64,000 nt of DNA from Polynucleobacter sp. MWH-Spelu-300-X4. Its GTDB lineage: Bacteria; Pseudomonadota; Gammaproteobacteria; Burkholderiales; Burkholderiaceae. Each line of letters begins with the position of its first letter. Position 1 is the first letter of the stretch. Location of the stretch: positions 620,001 to 684,000 of the forward strand of contig NZ_CP061294.1 of assembly GCF_018687515.1 (NCBI RefSeq), given 5' to 3'. This document shows positions 1-8,473 of this stretch, in pieces. The notes beneath the pieces were generated by a model. That model ran no database searches and was not told the origin of the DNA. It worked only from the letters and a program-made list of their open reading frames with translations. Made by a program: the position numbers and the translations under genes.

Positions 1-260
1 CCCAGTTTTCTCAGGTTTATTCCAATGATGATCCGCACTTAGAGACGGACGTTCAATTTGGCGTCACCAAGGCTCTGATTGCTCAATATGTATTGCATGA
101 TCAAAACGACAAGGCGCCTGATTCAAGCGTTCAGGGCCCCTGGTATTCGATGGAGCACCATTTCGTGATTGAGCCTGGTAGTAATGCTTTACCCGTGCCA
201 CCAATTAAATCGAAAAGTGATACAGCTAGACCGGAACTTATTGTTTTAAAAAGGCGCTAA
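1..260 (+). CDS. Intradiol ring-cleavage dioxygenase, C-terminal part (truncated by window edge)
   Basis: Reading frame 3 is open from the left edge to TAA at 258-260 and gives 85 residues. The segment DVQFGVTKALIAQYVLHD followed by PWYSMEHHFVIEPG resembles the last beta strands of hydroxyquinol/catechol 1,2-dioxygenases, which cleave aromatic rings between two hydroxyls using Fe(III). The iron ligands lie upstream and outside the window, so activity and substrate cannot be judged. Hydroxyquinol 1,2-dioxygenase is my preferred reading. The gene ends one base before the convergent LysR gene, and the catabolic genes beyond it fit an aromatic-acid locus. Confidence 0.65.
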   Translation, partial: QFSQVYSNDDPHLETDVQFGVTKALIAQYVLHDQNDKAPDSSVQGPWYSMEHHFVIEPGSNALPVPPIKSKSDTARPELIVLKRR

Positions 261-261
261 T

Positions 262-1152
262 TTAGATATGGGCTGCTGCCCGGTGTAGATGTTTAATAAA
301 GTTTTTAATGGCTGGCGATAAAAATTTATCGTGCCTTACGATAACGCCTAGCGTTAATTTGAGTGGGGGTTCCACCGTTTTGATTTGGCACAGGTATTTT
401 TTGGCAATCGGTGACTCCATGAGCTTTTTAGGCATTAAACCAACGTAATTGCCACTAGCTATTAATGAAATTAACCCAAGCGTTGAATTCACAACCGCAC
501 CCGGTAGTGGTGGAGTGATATTGTTATTTTCAAATAAGACTTTGGCGTATCCGCTGGTGGGTCTTTTGCTGGTGTAGACCCATTTGAGCTCTTTTAAATC
601 CTCTAAATTGGCGGGAGATTTAATTTTTAAGTTTTTCTTCTTGGCGATGACCATTTCAATAGGAAGAATTTTCTCCACATGGAATTCCCCGGGAATTAAA
701 TCTTTCGGAATGGGGCCGATAGCCATATCAATCTCGCCAGATCTCAATTGTTTTAATTGGGCGATATAGAGTTCCTCCATTAATGAAATGGCCACATCAG
801 GAAATTCAGCGCTATAGGTGCGGATAGTTTCCGGTAGGAGTAGTGAGAGTGCCAAAGGCACGACGGCAATCGTGATTTCCTCATTGCTCCTACGGCTAAT
901 TTGAGCTACCTCTTTTTCGGCTTTTTCGAGCTCCTGAAAAATATTCTGAGCGTACTTATATAGGGTTAACCCTTCCGCGCTGGGGCTAACCCCTGTTTTG
1001 GTGCGATTCAGTAAGGTGGTGGATAAATGCTCTTCTAACTCTTGAATAATTTTAGTGATAGCAGGCTGAGAGACTTGCATTTCCTTGGCTGCAGCTCTTA
1101 GGCTGCCCAATTCAATGGCGTTAACGAGTGCTTTGAGTGCTTGTATTTTCAT
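262..1152 (-). CDS. LysR-family transcriptional regulator
   Basis: This 296-residue protein has the LysR layout. An N-terminal winged helix-turn-helix occupies about residues 1-60 (LGSLRAAAKEMQVSQPAITK), and a periplasmic-binding-protein-like effector domain about 90-290 (ITIAVVPLALSLLLPETI at its start). It is convergent with the dioxygenase and divergent from the binding-protein gene at 1274, the classic position of a LysR activator of the adjacent catabolic/transport genes. The intergenic region holds a T-N11-A inverted repeat. The effector is unknown; an aromatic or alicyclic acid is inferred from context. Confidence 0.93.
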   Translation of the reverse strand: MKIQALKALVNAIELGSLRAAAKEMQVSQPAITKIIQELEEHLSTTLLNRTKTGVSPSAEGLTLYKYAQNIFQELEKAEKEVAQISRRSNEEITIAVVPLALSLLLPETIRTYSAEFPDVAISLMEELYIAQLKQLRSGEIDMAIGPIPKDLIPGEFHVEKILPIEMVIAKKKNLKIKSPANLEDLKELKWVYTSKRPTSGYAKVLFENNNITPPLPGAVVNSTLGLISLIASGNYVGLMPKKLMESPIAKKYLCQIKTVEPPLKLTLGVIVRHDKFLSPAIKNFIKHLHRAAAHI

Positions 1153-1161
1153 GGTTGTGTC

Positions 1162-1176
1162 ATAACTAAAAGTTAT
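1162..1176. promoter_or_regulatory. LysR-type operator (T-N11-A box)
   Basis: ATAACT-AAA-AGTTAT is a perfect 6-bp inverted repeat with a 3-bp spacer and contains T-N11-A (T1163 to A1175). It lies 10 bp upstream of the LysR start and about 98 bp upstream of the divergent gene at 1274, the usual place for a recognition site serving both autoregulation and activation. Confidence 0.6.
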
Positions 1177-1273
1177 CGCCTATGATAATAAATAATCTAT
1201 TCAAAAGACAGCAAATTGAATATAGTGAGCTCTTGCAACATAAGTTATTCATTTCATTTGCGAGGAGCATCCC

Positions 1274-2410
1274 ATGAAAAAAATATTCAAATATTTAATG
1301 CCATTAGCACTAGCTTTTTCTACTGCTTCCTATGGTCAAAACGTTAAGATTTTTGGCTTGGTTGAACTTTCAGGCCCCGGCGTGACCTCTGGGTCAAATT
1401 TTGATAATGGCGCTAAATTAGCCATTAAAGAAATTAATGCCGCTGGTGGTATTTTAGGTAAAAAGATTGATTACATTTCACTCGATACGCAATCGAACCC
1501 AGGTGTTGCAAAAGGTTTGGCGTTGCAAGCGGTTGATAGTGGCGCTTACGTTGTGATGGGCCCAGTATTTTCTGGTTCAGTGATGGTGAGTATGAGCGTG
1601 ACAAGACAAGCTGAGATTCCTAACTTCACAGGTGGTGAAGCTGCTGGTATTACGCAACAAGGTAACCCATATATCTTCAGAACATCGTTTACGCAAGCAT
1701 CAGCGATGCCAAAGATTGCTAGATATATTAAAGAAAAAGTGAAGGCTAAGACAGTCGACATTATTTTCGTTAATAACGACTTTGGTAAAGGTGGTCGTGA
1801 TTTGATCATCAAATCATTGCAAGACAATGGTGTGAAGATTGGCGCTGACGTGTCTACTGAGTCAGGTCAGATCGACTTTAGTAGTGCTGTGATTAAAGTA
1901 AAACAGTCTTCTGCTGATGCTGTCTTTGTTTATACCAACGAAGAAGAGGCTGCTCGTGTTTTACGTGAGTTGAAAAAGCAAGGTTACAACAAGCCTGTGA
2001 TTGGTGAGACTGTGTTGACTAGCCAAAAAGTTATCGAGTTAGCTGGCGAATTTGCAGATGGCGCTATTGCTCACGTTGGTTTAACAGCTGACGCGCCACA
2101 GGCCACTGTAAAGAAATTTGATGCGGCTTATCAAAAAGAATATAAGACTCGTACTGACCACAATGGCCTTAAAGGTTACACAGGTATTTATATCATCAAG
2201 GCTGTGACTGAAAAGATTGGCAAGTTTGACTCTAAGGCTTTCGCTGCTGCGATGAAGAATGTTTCACTTTCAGCCAAAACGAATCCAGGTATCTTGTTGG
2301 ACGTTTCATTTGACGCCAATGGTGACTTAGATCGCGAAAGTTATATGACTAAAGTAGTAGGTAAGAAACAAGTTGTGACAGATATTCTTCCTCCAGTTAA
2401 TAAGAAGTAA
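1274..2410 (+). CDS. ABC transporter substrate-binding protein, LivK/Peripla_BP_6 type
   Basis: The 378-residue protein starts with a signal peptide (basic MKKIFK, hydrophobic core, likely cleavage after ASYGQ) and then a type I periplasmic binding fold (VKIFGLVELSGPG, later NNDFGKGGRDLI and ADAVFVYTNEEEAARVL). Such proteins deliver amino acids, amides or aromatic acids to HAAT-type ABC permeases. No permease or ATPase lies beside it, so it is an orphan that may use one of the two liv systems further along. It heads a plus-strand run with the aroE-like and amidohydrolase genes and is probably controlled by the divergent LysR protein. Confidence 0.9.
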   Translation: MKKIFKYLMPLALAFSTASYGQNVKIFGLVELSGPGVTSGSNFDNGAKLAIKEINAAGGILGKKIDYISLDTQSNPGVAKGLALQAVDSGAYVVMGPVFSGSVMVSMSVTRQAEIPNFTGGEAAGITQQGNPYIFRTSFTQASAMPKIARYIKEKVKAKTVDIIFVNNDFGKGGRDLIIKSLQDNGVKIGADVSTESGQIDFSSAVIKVKQSSADAVFVYTNEEEAARVLRELKKQGYNKPVIGETVLTSQKVIELAGEFADGAIAHVGLTADAPQATVKKFDAAYQKEYKTRTDHNGLKGYTGIYIIKAVTEKIGKFDSKAFAAAMKNVSLSAKTNPGILLDVSFDANGDLDRESYMTKVVGKKQVVTDILPPVNKK

Positions 2411-2446
2411 TTGATTTAGTAATTAAAGGTAATTTTTAAGGTTTTA

Positions 2447-3286
2447 ATGATGGAAAAGAAATTTGTTTTAGCTGGTGTGATGGGTTGGCCTGTTGAGCAA
2501 TCCAGATCACCGGTGATTCACAACTATTGGATTAAAAAACACCAATTAAATGGTGTTTACGGTAAGTTTGCAGTGAAGCCTGGTAGTGTTAAAGATGCTA
2601 TTCGTGGGATGCCAGCGTTAGGTATTGCTGGCTCTAACGTGACAGCACCGCACAAGGTTGAGGCGATGCAGTTAATGGATTATTTGGACCCGATTGCTAA
2701 AAAAATGGGGGCCATTAATTGCATCGTTGTGCAGCCAGATGGTTCTTTACATGGCTTTAACAATGACGGTTTTGGTTACATTCAAAGCTTAAGAGATGTG
2801 AAGCCGAATTGGCGTGCTGATGAAGGCCCTATCACCATCATTGGTTCAGGTGGCGTATCCAGAGCATTATTGGTTAGCTTGATTGAAGAGGGTGCCCAAG
2901 AAATTAGACTCTTTAATAGAAGTAGAGATAAAGCGGATGCATTGGCTGATGAATTTGGTGGTCCGATTAAGGTTTACAACTGGGATGAGCGCCATGATGC
3001 AGTCTCTGATGTGGCTTTGCTAGTTAATGCGACTAATCAGGGTATGTATAACCAACCTGAACTTGATTTGAGATTAGATCAGTTGCCAAAAAATGCGTTG
3101 GTTTCGGATACGATTTATATCCCTCTTGAAACACCCTTCTTAAAGCAGGCGCGTGAGCGCGGTAATTTGACTGTAAATGGCTTAGGCATGTTATTGAACC
3201 AAGCTATTCCAGCATTCAAGGCGTGGTTTGGTGTGACTCCAGAAATCACTGATGAGCTACGCGCTGAAATTGCCAAAACTTTCTAA
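2447..3286 (+). CDS. Shikimate/quinate dehydrogenase family protein (AroE-like)
   Basis: The 279-residue protein has both shikimate dehydrogenase domains. The N-terminal substrate domain has SRSPVIHN (about 19-26), NVTAPHK with the catalytic lysine at 70, and D107 in NNDGFGY, where most AroE proteins have NTDG. The C-terminal Rossmann domain has GSGGVSRA, and NATNQGM follows. The enzyme should interconvert a 3-dehydro acid and its hydroxy form with NAD(P)H. Position between an ABC binding protein and an amidohydrolase suggests a catabolic paralogue acting on quinate, shikimate or a similar compound rather than the biosynthetic AroE. The start is one of two adjacent ATGs. Confidence 0.88.
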   Translation: MMEKKFVLAGVMGWPVEQSRSPVIHNYWIKKHQLNGVYGKFAVKPGSVKDAIRGMPALGIAGSNVTAPHKVEAMQLMDYLDPIAKKMGAINCIVVQPDGSLHGFNNDGFGYIQSLRDVKPNWRADEGPITIIGSGGVSRALLVSLIEEGAQEIRLFNRSRDKADALADEFGGPIKVYNWDERHDAVSDVALLVNATNQGMYNQPELDLRLDQLPKNALVSDTIYIPLETPFLKQARERGNLTVNGLGMLLNQAIPAFKAWFGVTPEITDELRAEIAKTF

Positions 3287-3319
3287 CTTGGTCAAAAGTA
3301 AAAGTGGTCGGGAGTGGCA

Positions 3320-4141
3320 ATGAGTATTTTTGATGAACCTAAAATCGATACGCATTGCCATTTGCTGGACCCTGACCATTTTCCTTACGCCCCTGATGTC
3401 TCTTATAAACCAGCTGGTCAAGAAATAGGTGGTGGAACTTATTTTTCTCACGTGATGAATACCTATGGAGTTCATCATGCTCTATTGGTGGGCCCCAATT
3501 CTGGTTATAACTTAGATAACCGTTGTCTGTTAGATGCGATTGAACAGAGCCATGGAAAATTTAAGGGCATCATTGTTGTTAAAAATGACATATCCAAGGA
3601 AGAGTTGGCTAAGTACAAGTCGCAAGGAGTTGTTGGCGTTGCAATGAATGTTGCTTTAAATGGTGTGGACTATTACGCGAACACTCGAGCATTACTGGGG
3701 CATCTTGCTGATTTGGATATGTTTATTCAATATCAGGTCGAGCATGATCAGTTAAATCAGTTTGTGCCGATGGTTTTAAATGCGGGGGTACGGGTGTTGG
3801 TGGACCATTGTGGTCGCCCAACCGTTGCAGAAGGCATCTCTCAAGCAGGTTTTCAGGCAATGCTGAAGTTGGCGAAAGAGGGTTTTGCTCACGTGAAGTT
3901 ATCTGGTTTTTATAAGTTTTCCCAAAAAGGCTACCCTTTCTTAGATACGGATGAGTATCAGAATGTTATTTTGGATGTGTGTGGTTTGGGGCAATGTATT
4001 TGGGCTTCGGACTGGCCTTATTTGAAAGCACCTTACCGCTTGGATTATGGCCCTATGTTGAAATTGGTCGAGCAGAGATTTACCTTAGAGGAGAGAAAAG
4101 TCTTGTTTTGGGATACGCCTAAAAAGTTATTTGGCTTCTAG
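3320..4141 (+). CDS. Amidohydrolase 2 family metal-dependent hydrolase (LigI-like)
   Basis: The 273-residue TIM-barrel hydrolase shows the N-terminal DTHCHLL metal motif, VDHCGRP, HVKLSG and the C-terminal ASDWPY with the catalytic aspartate. This pattern matches the COG3618 group, which includes 2-pyrone-4,6-dicarboxylate lactonase and sulfomuconolactone hydrolase. It probably opens a lactone formed downstream of ring cleavage; the substrate is inferred. I chose ATG 3320 over GTG 3314 because GGGAG at 3310-3314 is well spaced from it. It follows the aroE-like gene by 33 bp in the same operon and is closed by a terminator. Confidence 0.85.
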   Translation: MSIFDEPKIDTHCHLLDPDHFPYAPDVSYKPAGQEIGGGTYFSHVMNTYGVHHALLVGPNSGYNLDNRCLLDAIEQSHGKFKGIIVVKNDISKEELAKYKSQGVVGVAMNVALNGVDYYANTRALLGHLADLDMFIQYQVEHDQLNQFVPMVLNAGVRVLVDHCGRPTVAEGISQAGFQAMLKLAKEGFAHVKLSGFYKFSQKGYPFLDTDEYQNVILDVCGLGQCIWASDWPYLKAPYRLDYGPMLKLVEQRFTLEERKVLFWDTPKKLFGF

Positions 4142-4184
4142 TAACTAATGTGTCTGAAAAATAAAAACTACTCCATCGGTTTTT

Positions 4185-4206
4185 AACCACCTTCGGGTGG
4201 TTTTTT
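4185..4206 (+). terminator. Rho-independent terminator
   Basis: AACCACC-TTCG-GGTGGTT forms a 7-bp stem with a UUCG-type tetraloop and is followed by a run of six T. It ends the catabolic operon and separates it from modE. Confidence 0.85.
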
Positions 4207-4268
4207 ATGGATTGCTAACAAAGAGCTTATCTAGCACAATGAAAGCCTTCATTCCTTTATAAAAAAGT

Positions 4269-4616
4269 ATGGCCATTCGCTCTTCCTTCCGTTTAAGAAT
4301 CTATGTGGATGATGTGCCAGCGATTGGCCCTGGGAAGGTGGCTTTATTAGAGGCTATTGTTGATACGGGAAGTATTCGGGCAGCAGCCTTAAGCTTGGAG
4401 ATGTCTTATAACCGTGCTTGGTTGCTTATTAACGAGATGAATACGTATTTTAAAAAGCCTGTAGTGATTGGGGCTTCTGGTGGCGCTAAAGGTGGCGGCG
4501 CCATGGTTACAGATATGGGGCGTGATCTGATTCGTGAGTATCGTTTATTGGAAAAAGAGGTGTTAGCTGCCAGCTCAAGTAGGGTTAAATCCCTAAAAGC
4601 TATGTTAAAAAAGTGA
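4269..4616 (+). CDS. modE: Molybdate-responsive regulator ModE, DNA-binding domain only
   Basis: The 115-residue protein matches the N-terminal winged-helix domain of ModE (GPGKVALLEAIVDTGSIRAA, then MSYNRAWLLINEMN and GGAKGGGAMVTDMGRDLI). ModE represses molybdate uptake genes when molybdate is plentiful. Full-length ModE (about 260 residues) carries two C-terminal Mop domains that bind molybdate; these are absent, so the sensor must lie elsewhere or sensing is indirect. It is followed by a perfect ModE operator and modABC. No convincing ribosome-binding site precedes the ATG. Confidence 0.9.
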   Translation: MAIRSSFRLRIYVDDVPAIGPGKVALLEAIVDTGSIRAAALSLEMSYNRAWLLINEMNTYFKKPVVIGASGGAKGGGAMVTDMGRDLIREYRLLEKEVLAASSSRVKSLKAMLKK

Positions 4617-4629
4617 TAAAAAAATTTAT

Positions 4630-4657
4630 TTCGTTATACTTTTGAAAATATAACGAA
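4630..4657. promoter_or_regulatory. ModE operator upstream of modABC
   Basis: TTCGTTATA (4630-4638) and TATAACGAA (4649-4657) form a perfect 9-bp inverted repeat with a 10-bp spacer, matching the known ModE box pattern (CGTTATAT, spacer, ATATAACG). It ends 18 bp before the modA ATG and follows modE by 13 bp, so bound ModE would cover the modA promoter. Confidence 0.88.
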
Positions 4658-4675
4658 TATTGGGTCCACTATTTA

Positions 4676-5446
4676 ATGATTAAAGTCGTGGTTTTCTTCT
4701 TGGGGTCTTTGTTGAGCCTGTCGCAGACTTTTGCAGCTAACCCTGTTGTCATAACTGTTTCGGCAGCTTCTAGCTTAACTAATGCCTTTAAAGAAATGGG
4801 GCTTGCTTTTGAGTCTCAAAACAACAATATAAAAATTCAATTTAATTTCGCCGCATCAGGACATCTATTGCAGCAGATTATCAAAGGTGCACCGGTCGAT
4901 GTCTTCGCCAGTGCTGATCAAGAAACCATGGATAGGGCTGAGCAACTAGGCTTTATTGAAAAAAAACAAAGAAAGCATTTTGCATCAAATACCTTGGTGT
5001 TAATTGTTCCTAAGGGCTCTAAACAAGTACCTGCTAGATTGAACGATTTAACAACAAGTAAGTATCAGCGGATTGCGATGGGCTTGCCCGCTAGTGTGCC
5101 TGTAGGGCGCTATACCCAATCGGCGTTGGAAAAAATTGGTCTTTGGCAGGTTTTGGAGTCAAAGATGATTGGCTCTCAGAATGTGAGGCAAGCATTGGAT
5201 TATGTTGCTAGGGGAGAAGTGGATGCGGGCTTTGTTTATGCTACGGATGTGGCTGTAAGCGATAAAGTACGTATAGCAATAACGGTTCCAACTGATAAAA
5301 AAATTCTTTATCCGATAGCGCCTGTTTTAGCAGAGATTCATGGTGATCATCATGAACAGTCTATGGCCGCACAGAAATTCATAACCTTTGTTAATTCTCA
5401 AGCTGGGCAGGCCATTCTGGCTAAGCACGGATTTGGAAAGCCTTGA
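4676..5446 (+). CDS. modA: Molybdate ABC transporter substrate-binding protein ModA
   Basis: The 256-residue periplasmic protein has a signal peptide (cleavage near QTFA-AN) and the ModA fold: VSAASSLTNAFKEM for the serine oxyanion pocket, GAPVDVFASADQETMD, and near the end DVARGEVDAGFVYATD-like sequence (as DYVARGEVDAGFVYATD). It binds molybdate or tungstate and passes it to ModBC. It lies directly behind the ModE operator, and its stop codon is one base before the modB ATG. Confidence 0.95.
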   Translation: MIKVVVFFLGSLLSLSQTFAANPVVITVSAASSLTNAFKEMGLAFESQNNNIKIQFNFAASGHLLQQIIKGAPVDVFASADQETMDRAEQLGFIEKKQRKHFASNTLVLIVPKGSKQVPARLNDLTTSKYQRIAMGLPASVPVGRYTQSALEKIGLWQVLESKMIGSQNVRQALDYVARGEVDAGFVYATDVAVSDKVRIAITVPTDKKILYPIAPVLAEIHGDHHEQSMAAQKFITFVNSQAGQAILAKHGFGKP

Positions 5447-5447
5447 T

Positions 5448-6122
5448 ATGCATGAAGCCTGGATTGCGTTACGTTTAACTTTGAAAATAGCGGGTTTTGC
5501 TACTCTCATTAACTTGGTTTTAGGAATAGCTCTCGCATATCTTTTTTCGCGTAAAAACTTTTGGGGTAAAGAGGTATTAGATGCAATACTCACTTTGCCC
5601 ATGGTCATGCCCCCAACCGTATTGGGTTATTACTTGTTAGTTGTCCTTGGGCAGCAAGGAGTTATTGGGCAATTTTTAAAGGAATACTTTGGTATTCATT
5701 TGATATTTACTTGGCAAGGTGCGGTGATTGCGGCGTCCATTGTTTCTTTTCCTTTGATATTCAAAGGAGCACGAGCCGCTTTTGAATCATTGGAGCCTCA
5801 GTATGAGCAGGCGGCAAAAGTTCTTAATGTGAGTAATACGGCAATCTTTTTTAGAGTCACATTGCCGCTTGCCTGGCGTGGTATCTTGGCTGGCGCATTA
5901 CTTTCATTTGCTCGGGCTGCTGGAGAATTTGGCGCCACCTTAATGGTGGCCGGGAGTATTCAAGGAAAAACGCAAACTTTATCTATTGCTGTGTATGAGG
6001 CGGTTCAGGCAGGGCAAGATGACACTGCCAATTTCCTTGTGTTGTTGACTTCGGTAGTCTGTATGAGTGTGTTATTAGTATCAGGCCGGCTTATGCCTGG
6101 ACGCTTGGCGAGGCAGGGGTGA
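5448..6122 (+). CDS. modB: Molybdate ABC transporter permease ModB
   Basis: The 224-residue inner-membrane permease has about five hydrophobic segments and the ATPase-contact loop EQAAKVLNVSNTAIFFRVTL characteristic of ModB/CysT permeases. MHEAWIALRLTLKIAGFAT is a typical ModB start, so I use ATG 5448, just after the modA stop, rather than an upstream in-frame start inside modA. It forms the channel of the molybdate importer with ModC. Confidence 0.94.
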   Translation: MHEAWIALRLTLKIAGFATLINLVLGIALAYLFSRKNFWGKEVLDAILTLPMVMPPTVLGYYLLVVLGQQGVIGQFLKEYFGIHLIFTWQGAVIAASIVSFPLIFKGARAAFESLEPQYEQAAKVLNVSNTAIFFRVTLPLAWRGILAGALLSFARAAGEFGATLMVAGSIQGKTQTLSIAVYEAVQAGQDDTANFLVLLTSVVCMSVLLVSGRLMPGRLARQG

Positions 6123-6126
6123 TTGT

Positions 6127-6795
6127 ATGAGCATGCTTTGGCAGGTCCGCCTAAAAAAACATTATCAAAATGAATTGCAGTCATTTGATTTAGATATTCA
6201 AATACAAAGCGCTGCTAAAAATTTAGTTCTATTTGGCCCCTCTGGTGCGGGTAAGACGCAAGTTTTAAAAATGCTTGCAGGTCTAGTAAAACCTGAGAGT
6301 GGTTTTATTAAGATGGGCGATGAAACTTTATTTGATTCTAATTTAAACATTGATAGGCCGCCTCAACAGCGATCGTTAGCCTATGTTTTTCAAGATTACG
6401 CTTTATTTCCACATTTAACTGTTCGTCAAAATATCGCTTTTTCTGCAAATAAAACTTGGTTAAATAAAGGTAAGCAATTTACCAGTGCAGATATTGATGA
6501 GTGGATGGTTAAGTTTCAATTAACACATTTAGCGAATCAGTATCCTCATCAGTTATCTGGTGGTCAAAGTCAACGAGTGGCTTTAGCGAGAGCTTTGGTT
6601 TCTAAACCCAAAGGATTGCTGTTAGACGAGCCGTTTACGGCTTTGGATCAAGAATTACGTCGCACGCTTCGTCAAGAATTACATGCCTTGTTGCAGCAAT
6701 TGTCGATTCCGATGATATTGATCAGCCATGACCAAGAGGATGTGGACCTCTTTGGGGAAGAGGTGATCTATATTAAAAATGGAAAAACTATTTAA
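6127..6795 (+). CDS. modC: Molybdate ABC transporter ATP-binding protein ModC (short form)
   Basis: The 222-residue ATPase has Walker A GPSGAGKTQ, signature LSGGQSQRVALARAL, Walker B LLLDEPFTALD and the H-loop ISHDQED. Usual ModC proteins are about 350 residues with a C-terminal TOBE/Mop domain that binds molybdate and regulates transport. Here the protein stops after the ATPase domain, matching the Mop-less ModE next door. It begins 4 bp after modB and overlaps the convergent MFS gene by 8 bp. Confidence 0.92.
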   Translation: MSMLWQVRLKKHYQNELQSFDLDIQIQSAAKNLVLFGPSGAGKTQVLKMLAGLVKPESGFIKMGDETLFDSNLNIDRPPQQRSLAYVFQDYALFPHLTVRQNIAFSANKTWLNKGKQFTSADIDEWMVKFQLTHLANQYPHQLSGGQSQRVALARALVSKPKGLLLDEPFTALDQELRRTLRQELHALLQQLSIPMILISHDQEDVDLFGEEVIYIKNGKTI

Positions 6796-7972
6796 GCTTT
6801 TTCTTTTTTGCTAGCCAAAGAAGACTTAACCCAGTTAATGCAACAGGGATGAGGGAGCCGATATTTAAAATCCACCAGCCTTGTGTGGTTACTAGAGCGC
6901 CTGAGCTAAAAGCTGTAACGGCCATGGTGCTAAACACGAAAAAATTAATCGCTGCTTGAGCTTTATCTTTTTCTTCTGGTTTGTAAGCTGAAATCGCTAG
7001 TGTGGTTGAGCCGGTAAATAAAAAGTTCCAACCGACTCCTAGCAAAAATAAAGCGATTAAAAATTGATCTAAATCGGTGCCGGAAAGTGCAATAAGAATA
7101 CAGAAGAGATTGAGCAATACACCTACGCCCATAATTTTGAGTGGCCCAAACTTTTTAATCAGATTGCCTGTAAAGAATCCTGGTGCAAACATGCCAATCA
7201 CATGCCATTCAAGTACGAGAGCCGTATCTGAAAATGGGTAGCCACAGACTTTCATCGCTAGAGGTGTGGCCGCCATCAATAAATTCATGACACCATAGCC
7301 TAGCGCCGCGCCAATGATAGCCACCATGAAAACAGGCTGAGCCATGATTTCTGATAAATCACGACCACTTGATGGACTAACTTCCTTTTTGTTGTCATCA
7401 GGAAACTGAATAAATTGCATGATGAGGATGCCTAATAGGCCTGCTAGAGCTAGTGATAAATAGGCCCCAAGAAACGGTGTTGTAAAAATATTTCGAGTCC
7501 AAGAGGCGAGGTTGGGACCTACGACTGCGCCTAGTAAACCGCCTGCTAAAACCCATGAAATTGCTTTTTCTCTGAGACTGATATGGGTTAGCTCTGCTGC
7601 TGCGAATCGATAGAGCTGCCCATTGGCACTGTAATAGCCTGCTATTAAAGTCCCTACTGACAGCAACCAAAAATTACTCGTCCACGCTGCGTAAGCGCAA
7701 GTGAGTGATGATAGCGATGCAATTAATAAGCCGATTTGGAAAGATTTTTTTCGGCCATAACGATGTTGTATTTTGGCTACCAAAGATGTGGAAAGAGCGC
7801 CGCCAACCACATAACCCATCACGGGTAGCGTTGCCATCCATGCAACTGGGCTAATGTTTAAACCGACTAAGCCATTAATAGCAATAAATGTAACGTTATT
7901 AGTTAGGAAAAGACCTTGGCAAAGAATCAGTAATAAAAGATTCTTGGTAAATAATTTAGGTTGTTGGTTCAT
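6788..7972 (-). CDS. MFS transporter
   Basis: The 394-residue protein has about 12 hydrophobic segments with the loop 2-3 motif as KIQHRYGRKKSFQIGLL, typical of major facilitator carriers. C-terminal residues are lysine-rich (LAKKKKLK). Substrate is unknown. Convergent with modC, it is read away from the molybdenum operon, and there is no clear partner gene. A weak half-site resembling a ModE box lies just upstream (CGCTATAT at 7973-7980), too poor to claim as an operator. Confidence 0.88.
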   Translation of the reverse strand: MNQQPKLFTKNLLLLILCQGLFLTNNVTFIAINGLVGLNISPVAWMATLPVMGYVVGGALSTSLVAKIQHRYGRKKSFQIGLLIASLSSLTCAYAAWTSNFWLLSVGTLIAGYYSANGQLYRFAAAELTHISLREKAISWVLAGGLLGAVVGPNLASWTRNIFTTPFLGAYLSLALAGLLGILIMQFIQFPDDNKKEVSPSSGRDLSEIMAQPVFMVAIIGAALGYGVMNLLMAATPLAMKVCGYPFSDTALVLEWHVIGMFAPGFFTGNLIKKFGPLKIMGVGVLLNLFCILIALSGTDLDQFLIALFLLGVGWNFLFTGSTTLAISAYKPEEKDKAQAAINFFVFSTMAVTAFSSGALVTTQGWWILNIGSLIPVALTGLSLLWLAKKKKLK

Positions 7973-8050
7973 CGCTATATTTTATGGTGATATGCCATTA
8001 ATAAAAGATGAAATTTATATTTTTAATGATTAATTGTGGGCTTTCGATGC

Positions 8051-8461
8051 TCACTTAGCATTTTCTTTTAACAGTTGATCGTTCATGCGTTCTAAATTAC
8101 TACCAATGAGCTCTACGCGATCAAACCATTGAAGTGCTAGGTCGGCTGTTATATGCTTGTCTAATACTTGTTTAAACAAAGCTTTCCAATCTTGCAAAAG
8201 AGCGTGGTTAAACCCTGCAGCCAAGTGTTTTGCAATAGGGTTGTATTTGTAAGATTCCGTAGGTGTGCCACCTAAAGCAGTCCACCAGAATTCAGCAATT
8301 CTCTTCTTATGGTCAGCCCAATTTTCAACAGAGCCAAATGGTTGTGCAAGGGTGGGGTGATGTTGGATTAAGTCATAAAACTCATCAACAACTACAAAAA
8401 CATTTGTATGGCCAATTTGTTGCGCAAGCGAAATTCTGTCGTGAGGTTTGATGAGTGTCAT
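8051..8461 (-). CDS. Group III truncated haemoglobin
   Basis: The 136-residue protein follows the group III trHb pattern: FVVVDEFYDLIQHHPTLAQPF, then HKKRIAEFWWTALGG, and YNPIAKHLAAGFNHALLQDW carrying the proximal-histidine region. These small haem proteins bind oxygen or nitric oxide and are linked to microaerobic or nitrosative-stress physiology. It stands alone, divergent from the ModA-like gene at 8602, with a small tandem repeat right upstream of its start. Confidence 0.85.
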   Translation of the reverse strand: MTLIKPHDRISLAQQIGHTNVFVVVDEFYDLIQHHPTLAQPFGSVENWADHKKRIAEFWWTALGGTPTESYKYNPIAKHLAAGFNHALLQDWKALFKQVLDKHITADLALQWFDRVELIGSNLERMNDQLLKENAK

Positions 8462-8473
8462 AGGGTAGTGAAT

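Noticed and set aside
7973..7995. ModE-like half-site near the MFS gene start (CGCTATAT ... ATATGCC)
   Set aside because: The right half matches only about five of eight positions, unlike the perfect site at 4630-4657.
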